The notes below the pieces were generated by a model. That model saw only the letters and a list, made by a program, of their open reading frames with translations. It did no database searches and was not told the origin of the DNA. From the NCBI RefSeq assembly GCF_001905505.1, contig NZ_LIPG01000005.1:310001-374000 (forward strand): 64,000 nt of DNA, written 5' to 3'. Source of the DNA: Streptomyces sp. CB02058. GTDB lineage: Bacteria; Actinomycetota; Actinomycetes; Streptomycetales; Streptomycetaceae. The position numbers and the translations under genes are program-made. Shown here one piece after another: positions 35,278 through 43,834 of this stretch; the stretch's first letter is position 1; each line of letters begins with the position of its first letter.

Positions 35278-35568
35278 CGGAGTGCGACCGCATCGGGTCC
35301 GGCGTCCCGTACCGGAGGCTAGGGCACGCTCGGCATCGACGCCCTGGCTGTAGTCAGGCGCGCTCGTCATGGGCCCCGCTCCCGTCCGGGTCCACGGTGT
35401 GGCTGTTCCGACATCACGCCCGTCCGGTACTGCCCCTGACGCCATCCGTCGCCGGTGGGCCCGTCCCGGCGCTCGACGGGCAAATCCAGGGGCCCGTTAG
35501 GGTAATGGGCGGATAAAGAGATGATCAAAAGCGTCGCACTGCCGCCGCGTGCTCCTCCGGAGGAAGTC

Positions 35569-36039
35569 ATGGGAACCCACCGCACATCGCTGCCAGGAGT
35601 CGGCGTCCAGTACGACTACACCACCGAGTCGGGGCAGCACATCTCCGTCGTCGTGCATCACGACGGGCGGCGGTTCCTGGGGTTCTACGAGAAGGACGAC
35701 CCAGATTCGTGCGTGCTCTCCGTGCCGCTGACCACCACCGAGGCCACCGGGCTCGCGCACCTCATCGACGCCGCGCCGATCGACGCCGTACGGACCGAGG
35801 GGATCGACCTGGTCACCGAGCACATCCCGCTCGGGACCCGCTCTCCGTACGGGGGCCGGCTGCTCGGGGACACCCGGGCGCGGACCCGGACCGGGGCTTC
35901 CATCGTGGCCGTGCTGCGTACGCACAGTGCGCATCCGTCGCCGGGGCCGGACTTCCGGCTCGCCATCGGGGACACGCTCGTCGTTGTAGGTACGCGTGAG
36001 GGCGTCGACGCGCTCTCCGAGATCATTGCGGAGGGCTGA
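35569..36039 (+). CDS. Cation antiporter regulatory subunit, KhtT-like RCK_C protein (156 aa)
   Basis: ATG 35569 has GGAGG 5 nt upstream. A small N-terminal domain is followed by a TrkA-C domain (about 85-155: IVAVLRTHSAHPSPGPDFRL, then GDTLVVVGTREGVDALSEII). KhtT-type proteins gate K+/H+ antiporters in response to pH or nucleotide second messengers such as c-di-AMP, and the transporter gene follows 2 nt later. Confidence 0.87.
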   Translation: MGTHRTSLPGVGVQYDYTTESGQHISVVVHHDGRRFLGFYEKDDPDSCVLSVPLTTTEATGLAHLIDAAPIDAVRTEGIDLVTEHIPLGTRSPYGGRLLGDTRARTRTGASIVAVLRTHSAHPSPGPDFRLAIGDTLVVVGTREGVDALSEIIAEG

Positions 36040-36041
36040 TC

Positions 36042-37289
36042 GTGCACGACACGACCGCACTGCTCGTGGAGCTGGGCTCCGTCATCCTGGGGCTCGGGAT
36101 CATCGGGCGATTCGCCGGGCGCATAGGCCTCTCGCCGATTCCGCTGTATCTGCTGGCCGGACTCGCGTTCGGTGAGGGCGGGCTGCTGCCGCTCGGTGCC
36201 AGCGAGGAGTTCACCGCCATCGGGGCGGAGATCGGCGTCATCCTGCTGCTGCTCCTGCTCGGGCTGGAGTACAGCGCCTCGGAGCTCGTCACCAGTCTCA
36301 AGACGCAGTACCCGTCCGGGGCCGTCGACTTCGTGCTGAACGCGACGCCCGGTGCCATCGCCGGTCTGATGCTCGGCTGGGGGCCCGTGGGGGCCGTCGC
36401 GCTCGCCGGGGTCACCTGGATCTCGTCCTCCGGCGTGATCGCCAAGGTGATGACCGACATGGGGCGGCTCGGCAATCGGGAGACGCCCGTCATCCTCGGA
36501 GTCCTCGTCATCGAGGACCTCGCCATGGCCGTCTATCTGCCGCTGCTCACCGCCATGCTGGCCGGGGTCGGTCTCGCGGGCGGCAGCGTCGCGCTGCTGA
36601 TCGCGCTCGGGACCGTCGGGTTCGTGCTGTATCTGGCGCTGCGTCACGGGCGGCTCATCAGCCGTGCCGTGTCCTCCGACAACCCGGAGATGCTGCTGCT
36701 CGTCGTCCTCGGGCTCACCGTCCTGGTGGCCGGGGTGGCCCAGCAGCTCCAGGTGTCCGCGGCCGTCGGCGCGTTCCTCGTCGGCATCGCGCTCTCCGGT
36801 GAGGTCGCCGAGGGTGCGCGCAAGCTGCTGACTCCGCTGCGGGATCTCTTCGCGGCCGTCTTCTTCGTGTTCTTCGGGCTGTCCACCGACCCGGCCGAGA
36901 TCCCGCCGGTGCTGCTTCCGGCGGCGCTGCTGGCGATCGTCACGGTCTTCACGAAGATCGGCACCGGCTGGTACGCCTCCCGGCGCGCGGGCATCGGGCC
37001 GCGGGGCCGCTGGCGCGCGGGCGGGACGCTCGTCGCGCGCGGCGAGTTCTCGATCGTCATCGCCGGTCTGGCCGTGGCGACCGAACCGCGCATCGGGCCG
37101 ATCGCGACCGCGTACGTGCTGATCCTCGTGATCGCCGGGCCGCTCACCGCCCGGTGGACGGAGCCGGTCGCCTCGAAGCTCCAGGCCGCGCTGGCCGGCC
37201 GGCGGAAGAAGCCGGCCCCGGCGGCAGACACTCCGATGCCCTCGCACGACGACCTCACCCCGGAGCACGCCGGGCGCGACTCCGACTGA
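36042..37289 (+). CDS. CPA2-family cation:proton antiporter, KhtU-like (415 aa)
   Basis: GTG 36042 follows GGAGGG at the end of the preceding gene. About 12 membrane segments are seen, with the CPA2 features VTWISSSGVIAKVMTD and ARGEFSIVIAGLA. The pair with a KhtT-like subunit and no NAD domain suggests a regulated K+/H+ or Na+/H+ antiporter. A hairpin follows the gene. Confidence 0.9.
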   Translation: MHDTTALLVELGSVILGLGIIGRFAGRIGLSPIPLYLLAGLAFGEGGLLPLGASEEFTAIGAEIGVILLLLLLGLEYSASELVTSLKTQYPSGAVDFVLNATPGAIAGLMLGWGPVGAVALAGVTWISSSGVIAKVMTDMGRLGNRETPVILGVLVIEDLAMAVYLPLLTAMLAGVGLAGGSVALLIALGTVGFVLYLALRHGRLISRAVSSDNPEMLLLVVLGLTVLVAGVAQQLQVSAAVGAFLVGIALSGEVAEGARKLLTPLRDLFAAVFFVFFGLSTDPAEIPPVLLPAALLAIVTVFTKIGTGWYASRRAGIGPRGRWRAGGTLVARGEFSIVIAGLAVATEPRIGPIATAYVLILVIAGPLTARWTEPVASKLQAALAGRRKKPAPAADTPMPSHDDLTPEHAGRDSD

Positions 37290-37297
37290 GCGGGCAC

Positions 37298-37323
37298 CGC
37301 GCCGGGCGCACGCGCCCGGCGCG
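37298..37323. terminator. Terminator between antiporter and M56 gene
   Basis: CGCGCCGGGCG pairs with CGCCCGGCGCG with a 4-nt loop, 11 bp perfect, directly after the antiporter stop and before the converging M56 protease gene. Confidence 0.7.
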
Positions 37324-37329
37324 GGCCGG

Positions 37330-37400
37330 AGCAGCGGTGTCGCCGCGTGGGGACGCGGACCTCAGAGCAGCGGTGTCGCCGCGTGCAGGATGCGGACCAG
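37330..37400. repeat. 36-bp tandem duplication at the 3' end of the M56 gene
   Basis: A 20-bp block beginning AGCAGCGGTGTCGCC is repeated exactly at 37330-37349 and 37366-37385. Flanks also match (GGACGCGGACC against GGATGCGGACC), giving a 36-bp direct repeat of which the right copy holds the stop and last codons of the M56 gene. Confidence 0.75.
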
Positions 37401-38309
37401 CGTCACCGTCGCGTTGAGCGACGACACCGCCGAGGCGGCCGTCCCCACGGTCGCGATCAGCGCCGCCAGGCCCAGGTGCGCCGAGGCCAGGGGCCGGAGT
37501 CCGGCCGAGGGCTCGGGGTCGAGCAGCGCCGCGACCCTGCGCGGCACGGGTCCGGCCGTCGCGAACGCGGGGAGCACAGCGGGCCCGGACGGGCCGTGCG
37601 AGAACAGGGCCGCCCTGCCCACGGCCGTGGCGACCGCCCGCCGGCTTCCTACCGCGTACGCCGCCTCCTCGTCCGCCCAGCGTTCGGTGCTGTACGCCAC
37701 CGCCGTACGCAGGGGCAGGAGGAACGGGTTGGCGCGCGCCGCCAGTTGCGTCACCAGCAGATAGCGGTGGTGCCCGCCCTTCAGATGCGCGCGCTCGTGG
37801 GCGACGAGCGCACGGCGCTCACGGGCGTCGAGGCACTCCATCATCGCCGTGGAGACGACGACCCGGCCGTCCCGGCCGCGCGTCCCCGGCAGTGCGTACG
37901 CGAACGGGTCGGCGGACGGCACCAGCGCGAGGTCGCCGTGGTCCTCGGCGGACAGCAGGGCGCGGGCCGCGCGGACCCTGGTCCTGATGTGCCGGAGCAG
38001 CGTGCTCCCGCAGGCCGCCAGCACCGCTCCCAGGACGCCGATCGCGACCAGGCCCGACTTCTCCTCGTACGGCACCGCCGCGCGCACCTCGGGGTCCGAC
38101 CAGCCGTCGGGCAGCGGGTTGCCGGGGAGCTGGGCCGTGCCCACCACCATGAGCAGGGCCAGGCAGAGCGTGCTGCACAGGGCCAGCGTCGTCCCGACCG
38201 CGGCCAGCAGCCGGGTGGCGCTCCTGGGGTGCAGATGCTGTTCGGCGAGGCGCGCCATGGGCAGTGCGGTCAGCGGCAGGACCAGGGGGAGGTAGACGAA
38301 GACGCCCAT
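37362..38309 (-). CDS. M56-family (BlaR1-type) membrane metalloprotease (315 aa)
   Basis: Integral membrane zinc protease. Zn motif VAHERAHLKGGHH (HExxH) lies at about residue 182, and several hydrophobic segments lie on both sides. Unlike BlaR1 there is no beta-lactam sensor domain. It follows the BlaI-type repressor gene in the same direction (gap 11 bp), the standard pairing in which the protease inactivates the repressor after a signal. The last codons are partly duplicated downstream. Confidence 0.88.
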   Translation of the reverse strand: MGVFVYLPLVLPLTALPMARLAEQHLHPRSATRLLAAVGTTLALCSTLCLALLMVVGTAQLPGNPLPDGWSDPEVRAAVPYEEKSGLVAIGVLGAVLAACGSTLLRHIRTRVRAARALLSAEDHGDLALVPSADPFAYALPGTRGRDGRVVVSTAMMECLDARERRALVAHERAHLKGGHHRYLLVTQLAARANPFLLPLRTAVAYSTERWADEEAAYAVGSRRAVATAVGRAALFSHGPSGPAVLPAFATAGPVPRRVAALLDPEPSAGLRPLASAHLGLAALIATVGTAASAVSSLNATVTLVRILHAATPLL

Positions 38310-38320
38310 CGTGGTGGCTC

Positions 38321-38872
38321 TCAGCCTTCCGGAGCCGCGGAGGAACCGGGCCGCTCGTCCGGCCCGGCGGTGGACGGCCCGGCGGAGGGGTGCCGCTCGG
38401 GCTCCCCGGGTCCTGCCGGATCTCCGGGCCCCGCCGGTCCTCCCGGCCCCGCCGGCTCCTCGGGACCGTCCGTCGCCCGGGAGAGCAGCTCGCGCAGCCT
38501 GGCCTCGTCCCCCGGGGTGAGCGCGGAGACGAAGCGGGCCAGGACCGCCTCCCTGTCGCGCTCGCCGTCCAGGACGCGGCGCATCCGCAGCGCCGCGAGG
38601 CCCGCCTCGTCGGACGCGGAGGTCCAGACGTAGGAGCGGCCCTGGCGGGTGCGGGTCACGGCGTTCTTCGCGTAGAGACGGGAGAGGATCGTGATGACGG
38701 TGGTGTAGGCGAGGTCGCCGTCCAGGTGTTCCTGAACCCAGCCGGCCGTCGCGGGGCCGCCCGCCGACCGCAGCACGGTGAGGACCTGGGACTCCAGCTG
38801 TCCCTGGCCGCGCCTGGCCAGCCGTGGGCCGTCCGGTGCGCCGTCGTCGTCCGTTGCTCGTGGCCTGTTCAT
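38321..38872 (-). CDS. BlaI/MecI/CopY-type transcriptional repressor (183 aa)
   Basis: Winged-helix DNA-binding domain (ATAGWVQEHLDGDLAYTTVI, TILSRLYAKNAVTRTRQGR, then YVWTSASDEAGLAALRMRRV) with the usual dimerisation part. The C-terminal about 40 residues are an extra Pro/Gly-rich tail (PAGPGGPAGPGD). ATG 38872 or 38881 may start it. It pairs with the M56 protease and has a palindromic operator about 70 bp upstream. Confidence 0.87.
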   Translation of the reverse strand: MNRPRATDDDGAPDGPRLARRGQGQLESQVLTVLRSAGGPATAGWVQEHLDGDLAYTTVITILSRLYAKNAVTRTRQGRSYVWTSASDEAGLAALRMRRVLDGERDREAVLARFVSALTPGDEARLRELLSRATDGPEEPAGPGGPAGPGDPAGPGEPERHPSAGPSTAGPDERPGSSAAPEG

Positions 38873-38944
38873 CCGCCGCATCCTACTGAGTACCCCTGCG
38901 CGGGCAGGCCGTCCGTCGTACCGCGGGTATCCGCCCACGCTTCT

Positions 38945-38960
38945 TCTACACAGCTGTAGA
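38945..38960. promoter_or_regulatory. BlaI-type operator palindrome
   Basis: TCTACACAGCTGTAGA: perfect arms TCTACA/TGTAGA around CAGC, the CTACAnnTGTAG pattern of BlaI/MecI operators. It lies 64-73 bp upstream of the repressor start and 52 bp upstream of terB, so the repressor may control both directions. Confidence 0.65.
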
Positions 38961-39011
38961 GTTCGAATGGTTCCCGCATCACCCACGCACCGCAACGTAT
39001 GGAGAGACGAC

Positions 39012-39467
39012 ATGGCCCTTTGGGATCGGATCAAGGAATCCGCGTCGACGATGCAGACGCAGCTGGAGGCGAAGAAGAACGACCTGAAGAGCGGGGCGTT
39101 CCGGGACGCGAGCATGGCCATGTGCGCCCTGGTCTCCGCGGCCGACGGTTCCATCGACCCGTCCGAGCGGCAGCGCGTCGCCACCCTGATCTCCACCAAC
39201 GACGTCCTGCAGAACTTCCCGGCGGACGACCTCCAGCGCCGCTTCAACGCCTACGTGGACAAGCTGACCGCGGACTTCGCCTTCGGCAAGGTCAGCGTGC
39301 TCCAGGAGATCGCCAAGGCGAAGAAGAAGCCGGCCGAGGCGCGTGCCGTCATCCAGATCGGCATCGTGATCGGTGGCGCCGACGGCGACTTCGACAAGTC
39401 GGAGCAGGCCGTCGTGCGGGAGGCGTGCTTCGCGCTCGACCTGCCGCCGCACGAGTTCGACCTCTAG
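39012..39467 (+). CDS. TerB-like tellurite resistance protein (151 aa)
   Basis: ATG 39012 has GGAGAG at 39001-39006. The all-helical TerB fold is full length, beginning MALWDRIKESASTMQTQLEAK, with acidic metal-binding-type residues in SAADGSIDPSERQR and GGADGDFDKSEQA. TerB proteins associate with membrane-linked stress systems. It is divergent from the repressor gene across the BlaI-type operator. Confidence 0.87.
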   Translation: MALWDRIKESASTMQTQLEAKKNDLKSGAFRDASMAMCALVSAADGSIDPSERQRVATLISTNDVLQNFPADDLQRRFNAYVDKLTADFAFGKVSVLQEIAKAKKKPAEARAVIQIGIVIGGADGDFDKSEQAVVREACFALDLPPHEFDL

Positions 39468-39484
39468 GCCGTCTCTTCCCGAGC

Positions 39485-39511
39485 GTCCGGCCCGGAATGC
39501 CCGGGCCGGAC
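39485..39511. terminator. Terminator between terB and PucR-type gene
   Basis: GTCCGGCCCGG and CCGGGCCGGAC pair perfectly over 11 bp with a 5-nt loop; it sits between converging genes. Confidence 0.75.
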
Positions 39512-39521
39512 AGCACGCCCC

Positions 39522-40595
39522 TCAGAGCTCCTTCGCCGGCCAGTCCAGCAGCCGCGCCCCGATCACCGCGGTCTGGAGCGCGTAGCGGTGCATCGGGTCG
39601 GAGGGGTCGGAGCCGGTCAGCTGGTGTATCCGGTCCAGCCTGTACGTCAGCGCGCGCACGCTCAGCGACAGCCGACGGGCGGTCTCCGCGGCCACGCAGC
39701 CCGCGTCGAAGTACTCGGCGAGCGTCCGCAGCAGCGGTTCCGCGCCGCCCCGTGCCTGCTTGAGCGGGCCGAGCTGGCTGCGCACGAGGTCCGCCATCGC
39801 CTGCCTGTCCCTGGTCAGCACCGGATAGACCAGCAGATCGTCGGCGTACAGCACCGGGTCGTCCAGGGCCATCCGCGCCGCCAGGTCGAGGGCGTCGAGC
39901 GCCTCGTCGTACGAGTGGACGACGCCGCCGGGGCCACGGTGCGGGCGGCCGACCGCGACCTGCCCCCCGTCCGTCGCGGCGTGCGCCTGCTTCGCGAAGT
40001 ACCGCAGGACGTCGGGCTGGCTGCCGGGGGCGATGCAGACGAGGCGGCCGTCCTTCGTGGTGAGCAGGATCTTCCGGCCGCTGAAGCGGGTGAGCAGAGC
40101 GGCCTCCACACTGCGGGGCACCGCGTCGGACTCGGTGTACGCCTCGGGACCCGCGGCCACCGCGACGGCGTGGGCCCGGGAGAGCCGCAGCCCGAAGCGG
40201 GTGGCGCGCTCCGCCAGCCGGCCCAGGTCGCTGCGCCCGTAGAGCAGGTCGTCGATGAACTCCCGCCGCGCCGCCTCCTCCCGCCGCACGGTCAGGCGCT
40301 GCGCGCGCTCGAAGCCCTCCGCGAAGGCGTCCACCGCCTGCTCCACCGCGGCCAGCACCGCGTCGGCGCCGGCCGTGCCGGACGCGGAAGCGGAGAGCGG
40401 CCACGCGGTGCGGGTGGCCGCGAGGTGGAGATTCACCAGGGCCCGCAGCTGATGCCCGGCCTCCGCGGCCTCCCGGCCGAGCGTGCGCCGCGTCTCCAGT
40501 TCGTCCCTGGTCAGCCGGCGGCCGGTCTCCGCCGCCGCGGACAGGATGGGGGCATAGCCCTCCAGGAACCTCTCGGGGATCTCCGGCTCCGCCAC
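39522..40595 (-). CDS. PucR-type transcriptional regulator (357 aa)
   Basis: GTG 40595 is chosen because GGAGGAG lies 6 nt upstream; a longer frame to 40730 has weaker support. The central GGDEF-like/CdaR region is followed by the C-terminal PucR helix-turn-helix (AEYFDAGCVAAETARRLSLS, then VRALTYRLDRIHQLTG). The domain before it may sense a small molecule. It is divergent from the second NfeD-like/flotillin operon, so it is a candidate regulator of that operon. Confidence 0.85.
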   Translation of the reverse strand: MAEPEIPERFLEGYAPILSAAAETGRRLTRDELETRRTLGREAAEAGHQLRALVNLHLAATRTAWPLSASASGTAGADAVLAAVEQAVDAFAEGFERAQRLTVRREEAARREFIDDLLYGRSDLGRLAERATRFGLRLSRAHAVAVAAGPEAYTESDAVPRSVEAALLTRFSGRKILLTTKDGRLVCIAPGSQPDVLRYFAKQAHAATDGGQVAVGRPHRGPGGVVHSYDEALDALDLAARMALDDPVLYADDLLVYPVLTRDRQAMADLVRSQLGPLKQARGGAEPLLRTLAEYFDAGCVAAETARRLSLSVRALTYRLDRIHQLTGSDPSDPMHRYALQTAVIGARLLDWPAKEL

Positions 40596-40888
40596 GTCTT
40601 TCTCCTCCACCCTCATCAGCACGTCATCCCGCCAACGCACGAGGTCCGGTGCCGGTGCCCGGCAGGGCCGATCGTCGAAGTCTGCCGGATTCCGGCAGTG
40701 TGCCCGGACGGGGTCCGCTGACAGGATCACTTCAGCAACACACGGGGGAAATCACGGGGGATCACGGGGGAAGGAACCGGTGGCCGCGGGGCCGTTCGCG
40801 GTCGCGCGTCGCCGGTGCCCGCCCCTCGTCCCGCCCGGCACAGCCCGGCCCCCGGACCGTACGGCGGCATCACAGGGGGGTGGACCGG
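40596..40888. promoter_or_regulatory. Divergent promoter region of the second flotillin operon
   Basis: 293-bp gap between the PucR-type gene and the NfeD-like gene. It holds the palindrome CTGCCGGATTCCGGCAG at 40682-40698, a TTCAGC block at 40731-40736 similar to that near the first locus, and three imperfect copies of ATCACGGGGGA/ACACGGGGGAA at 40739-40772. No gene is seen. Confidence 0.6.
40682..40698. promoter_or_regulatory. 17-bp palindrome upstream of NfeD-like/flotillin locus 2
   Basis: CTGCCGGATTCCGGCAG, same 8-bp arms as at 31007-31023; only the central base differs. Both copies lie upstream of an NfeD-like gene (86 and 191 bp before its start). A shared operator is the simplest reading. 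Confidence 0.65.
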
Positions 40889-41527
40889 ATGAGCGAATTC
40901 CTTTCCGCGGCGGTCGCTTTCCCCACCGTCGTCTTCGGCGGCGCACTCGTCGTCGTCGTCTGCTTCTGGCTGCTGGTGCTGGCCGGAGCGGCCGGACCCG
41001 ACTCCTTCGACACCGACCTCGACACCGAGGCGGTCGGCTTCGGCGGGGTCCCGGTCTCCGTGTCGGTGTCCCTGTTCGTCGTCCTCTCCTGGTTCGCCGG
41101 TCTCACCGGCTCCGTCCTGGTGCTCCGCAGCGGAGCCACCGGCACCGCGCGGGCCGCACTCCACCTCGCCGTCCTGGCGGGTGCGCTTCTGATCGCCTGG
41201 GGGGTGGTCCGCATGCTCCTGCACCGATTCCGCCGGTTCTTCCCCGCGGAACCTCCTCCATCCCGTGCCGACTTCGTGGGTCAGGTCTGCACGATCCGCA
41301 CGGGCTCCGTCAGCTCCGACTTCGGCCAGGCCGAGGTCGCGGCGGCCGACGGGTCGACCGCGATCGTGCAGGTGAGGCAGGCGCGGAGGCCGTCCGTGCC
41401 GGACGAGGTGTTCACCTCCGGCAGCACCGGGCTCCTCTACGCGTACGACGCCGACGGCGAGTTCTTCTGGGTCTCCCCGTACGACGCGGCGCTCGCCCCG
41501 CGCCCCCTGCCACGCAAGGCCGTCTGA
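40889..41527 (+). CDS. NfeD-like membrane protein 2 (212 aa)
   Basis: ATG 40889 follows GGGGGTGG. Hydrophobic segments at about 10-35, 55-75 and 85-110 are followed by a C-terminal soluble beta-domain (DFVGQVCTIRTGSVSSDFGQ, with GSTAIVQVR and TGLLYAYDADGEFFWV). This is the arrangement of NfeD/OB-type flotillin partners. The flotillin gene follows after 102 bp. Confidence 0.82.
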   Translation: MSEFLSAAVAFPTVVFGGALVVVVCFWLLVLAGAAGPDSFDTDLDTEAVGFGGVPVSVSVSLFVVLSWFAGLTGSVLVLRSGATGTARAALHLAVLAGALLIAWGVVRMLLHRFRRFFPAEPPPSRADFVGQVCTIRTGSVSSDFGQAEVAAADGSTAIVQVRQARRPSVPDEVFTSGSTGLLYAYDADGEFFWVSPYDAALAPRPLPRKAV

Positions 41528-41629
41528 CCCGCTTCCTCCCCTCCGGGCCCTCAGGGGCCCGTGGTTCCGCGTGCCGTCACACGGGCGCGCGCTCCTCTTC
41601 GTACGTCCCACCAGCCGCCAAGGACTGTC

Positions 41630-43753
41630 ATGGATGCCATCTCCTGGGGCATCGGCGTGCTCGTCGCCGTTGTCCTGCTCATCACCGTCGCTCTGCTCTT
41701 CGTCATCACCCGGCTCTTCCGCAAGGTCGAGCAGGGGAAGGCGCTGATCATCTCCAAGACCAAGAAGGTCGACGTCACCTTCACCGGCGCGGTGGTCCTG
41801 CCGGTGCTGCACAAGGCCGAGACCATGGACATCTCGGTGAAGACCATCGAGATCCGCCGGACCGGGCGCGAGGGCCTGATCTGCCAGGACAACATCCGCG
41901 CCGACATCCACATCACCTTCTTCGTCCGCGTCAACAAGACCGTCGAGGACGTCATCAAGGTCGCGCAGGCCATCGGCACGGAGCGGGCCAGCGACAAGGC
42001 CGCCATCCAGGAGTTCTTCGCCGCGAAGTTCTCCGAGGCACTCAAGACCGTCGGCAAGCAGCTCGACTTCGTCGACCTGTACACCAAGCGCGAGGAGTTC
42101 CGGGACCGGATCATCCGGGTCATCGGGACCGACCTGAACGGCTATCACCTCGACGACGCCGCGATCGACTTCCTGGAGCAGACGCCGATGGCGCAGCTCG
42201 ACGGCGCCAACATCCTGGACGCGCAGGGCATCCGGAAGATCACCGAGCTGACGGCGATCGAGCACGTGCGGACCAACGAGTTCCAGCGCACCGAGCAGAA
42301 GGAGATCACCCGGCAGGACGTCGACGCCCGCGAGACCATCCTGGAGCTGGAGCGCAGGCAGGCCGAGGCCGAGATCAAGCAGCGCCGCGAGGTCGAGACG
42401 CTGCGGGCCCGAGAGGAGTCGGCCACCGCCCGGGTGCAGGAGGAGGAGCGGCTCGGTTCGCAGAGCGCGTTCATCCGGACCGAGGAGCAGCTCGGCATCC
42501 AGCGGGAGAACCAGGCGCGCGAGGTCGCCGTCGCCCAGAAGAACCGTGAGCGGGTCATCGCGGTGGAGAACGAGCGCATCGAGAAGGACCGGCTGCTGGA
42601 GGTCATCGGGCGCGAGCGCGAGACCGAGCTGAACCGGATCGCCGCGACGAAGGAGGTCGAGGCGGAGCGCCGCGAGGTCGCGGACGTGATCAGGGAGCGG
42701 ATCGCGGTGGACCGTACGGTCGCCGAGCAGGAGGAGTCGATCCTGACCCTGCGGTCCGTCGAGGAGTCGGAGCGCACCCGCAGGTCCGTGATCATCGCGG
42801 CCGAGGCGGAGGCGCAGGAGAAGCTGGTCAAGGACATCAAGGCGGCGGAGGCCGCCGAGGCCGCGGCCGTCCATCTCGCGGCCGAGCAGCTGACGCTGGC
42901 GGACGCCCGGCTGAAGACGGCCGACCTCGACGCCCGGGCCAAGCTGCGGCTCGCCGAGGGCATCCAGGCCGAGTCCGCCGCGGCGGGGCTGGCCGAGATC
43001 CAGGTCAGGGATGCCGAGGCCGAGGTCACCGAGAAGGCCGGCCTCGCGGAGGCCCAGGCGACTCAGGCCCGGCTGAGGGCCGAGGCGGAGGGCGCGCGCC
43101 TCAAGGCGCTGGCGACCGCCGAGGGCACGCAGGCCCAGGCGTCCGCGGACGCGGCGGTGATCGGCGAGAAGCTGAAGGCCGAGGCCGAGGGGCTCACGCA
43201 GAAGGCCGCCGCGATGGCCGCGCTCGACGAGGCGTCGCGCGGGCACGAGGAGTACCGGCTGCGGCTGGCCACGGAGAAGGAGATCCGGCTCGCGGAGTTC
43301 GACGTGCAGCGGCAGGTGGCCGAGGCACAGGCCACGGTCCTGGCGACGGGGCTGGAGAACGCGGACATCGACATCGTCGGCGGGGACTCGGTCTTCTTCG
43401 ACCGGCTGGTCTCGTCGGTGTCGCTGGGGCGGAGCGTGGACACGTTCGTCGACAACTCCAGGACCGCGCGGAAGCTGGCCGGACCGTGGCTGGAGGGCAG
43501 TTCCTCCTTCACCGACGATCTGACCCGGGTGCTGGGGTCCGTCTCCTCGGGAGACGTGCAGAACATGACGGTGTCCGCGCTGCTGATGCGGCTGATGCGA
43601 GGCACCTCGGGGGCCGCCACCGGGCAGGTGCGGCAGTTGCTGGCCGCCGCCGAGGAGCTCGGACTGGCGGGGCTGACGGTGCCGTCGCCGGGGGGAGACG
43701 CGGGCGCGGGGGCTCCCGCGGAGCCGTCGCGCAACGGGGCGACGGTGGCCTGA
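41630..43753 (+). CDS. Large flotillin-like SPFH protein 2 (707 aa)
   Basis: N-terminal membrane helix (GIGVLVAVVLLITVALLFVI), SPFH/band-7 domain to about residue 190 (GREGLICQDNIRADIHITFF), then a very long Glu/Ala/Arg-rich coiled coil (about 215-590) and a C-terminal helical domain. It is longer than the first flotillin and resembles YqiK-type flotillins. The gene order NfeD-like/flotillin/giant ATPase/RCK protein suggests it anchors this ATPase at the membrane. Confidence 0.9.
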   Translation: MDAISWGIGVLVAVVLLITVALLFVITRLFRKVEQGKALIISKTKKVDVTFTGAVVLPVLHKAETMDISVKTIEIRRTGREGLICQDNIRADIHITFFVRVNKTVEDVIKVAQAIGTERASDKAAIQEFFAAKFSEALKTVGKQLDFVDLYTKREEFRDRIIRVIGTDLNGYHLDDAAIDFLEQTPMAQLDGANILDAQGIRKITELTAIEHVRTNEFQRTEQKEITRQDVDARETILELERRQAEAEIKQRREVETLRAREESATARVQEEERLGSQSAFIRTEEQLGIQRENQAREVAVAQKNRERVIAVENERIEKDRLLEVIGRERETELNRIAATKEVEAERREVADVIRERIAVDRTVAEQEESILTLRSVEESERTRRSVIIAAEAEAQEKLVKDIKAAEAAEAAAVHLAAEQLTLADARLKTADLDARAKLRLAEGIQAESAAAGLAEIQVRDAEAEVTEKAGLAEAQATQARLRAEAEGARLKALATAEGTQAQASADAAVIGEKLKAEAEGLTQKAAAMAALDEASRGHEEYRLRLATEKEIRLAEFDVQRQVAEAQATVLATGLENADIDIVGGDSVFFDRLVSSVSLGRSVDTFVDNSRTARKLAGPWLEGSSSFTDDLTRVLGSVSSGDVQNMTVSALLMRLMRGTSGAATGQVRQLLAAAEELGLAGLTVPSPGGDAGAGAPAEPSRNGATVA

Positions 43754-43763
43754 CCGTTCCGGT

Positions 43764-43795
43764 CCGCCCCCGGGTGCTGCCCGGCCCGGGGGCGG
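43764..43795 (+). terminator. Partial terminator between flotillin 2 and ATPase genes
   Basis: CCGCCCCCGGG pairs with CCCGGGGGCGG with a 10-nt loop. It lies 11 bp after the flotillin stop and 40 bp before the next start, so it may lower expression of the downstream genes instead of ending all transcription. Confidence 0.55.
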
Positions 43796-43834
43796 GGCGT
43801 TGTCGTGAGTGAGATCTCGTAAGGAGCCGTACGC

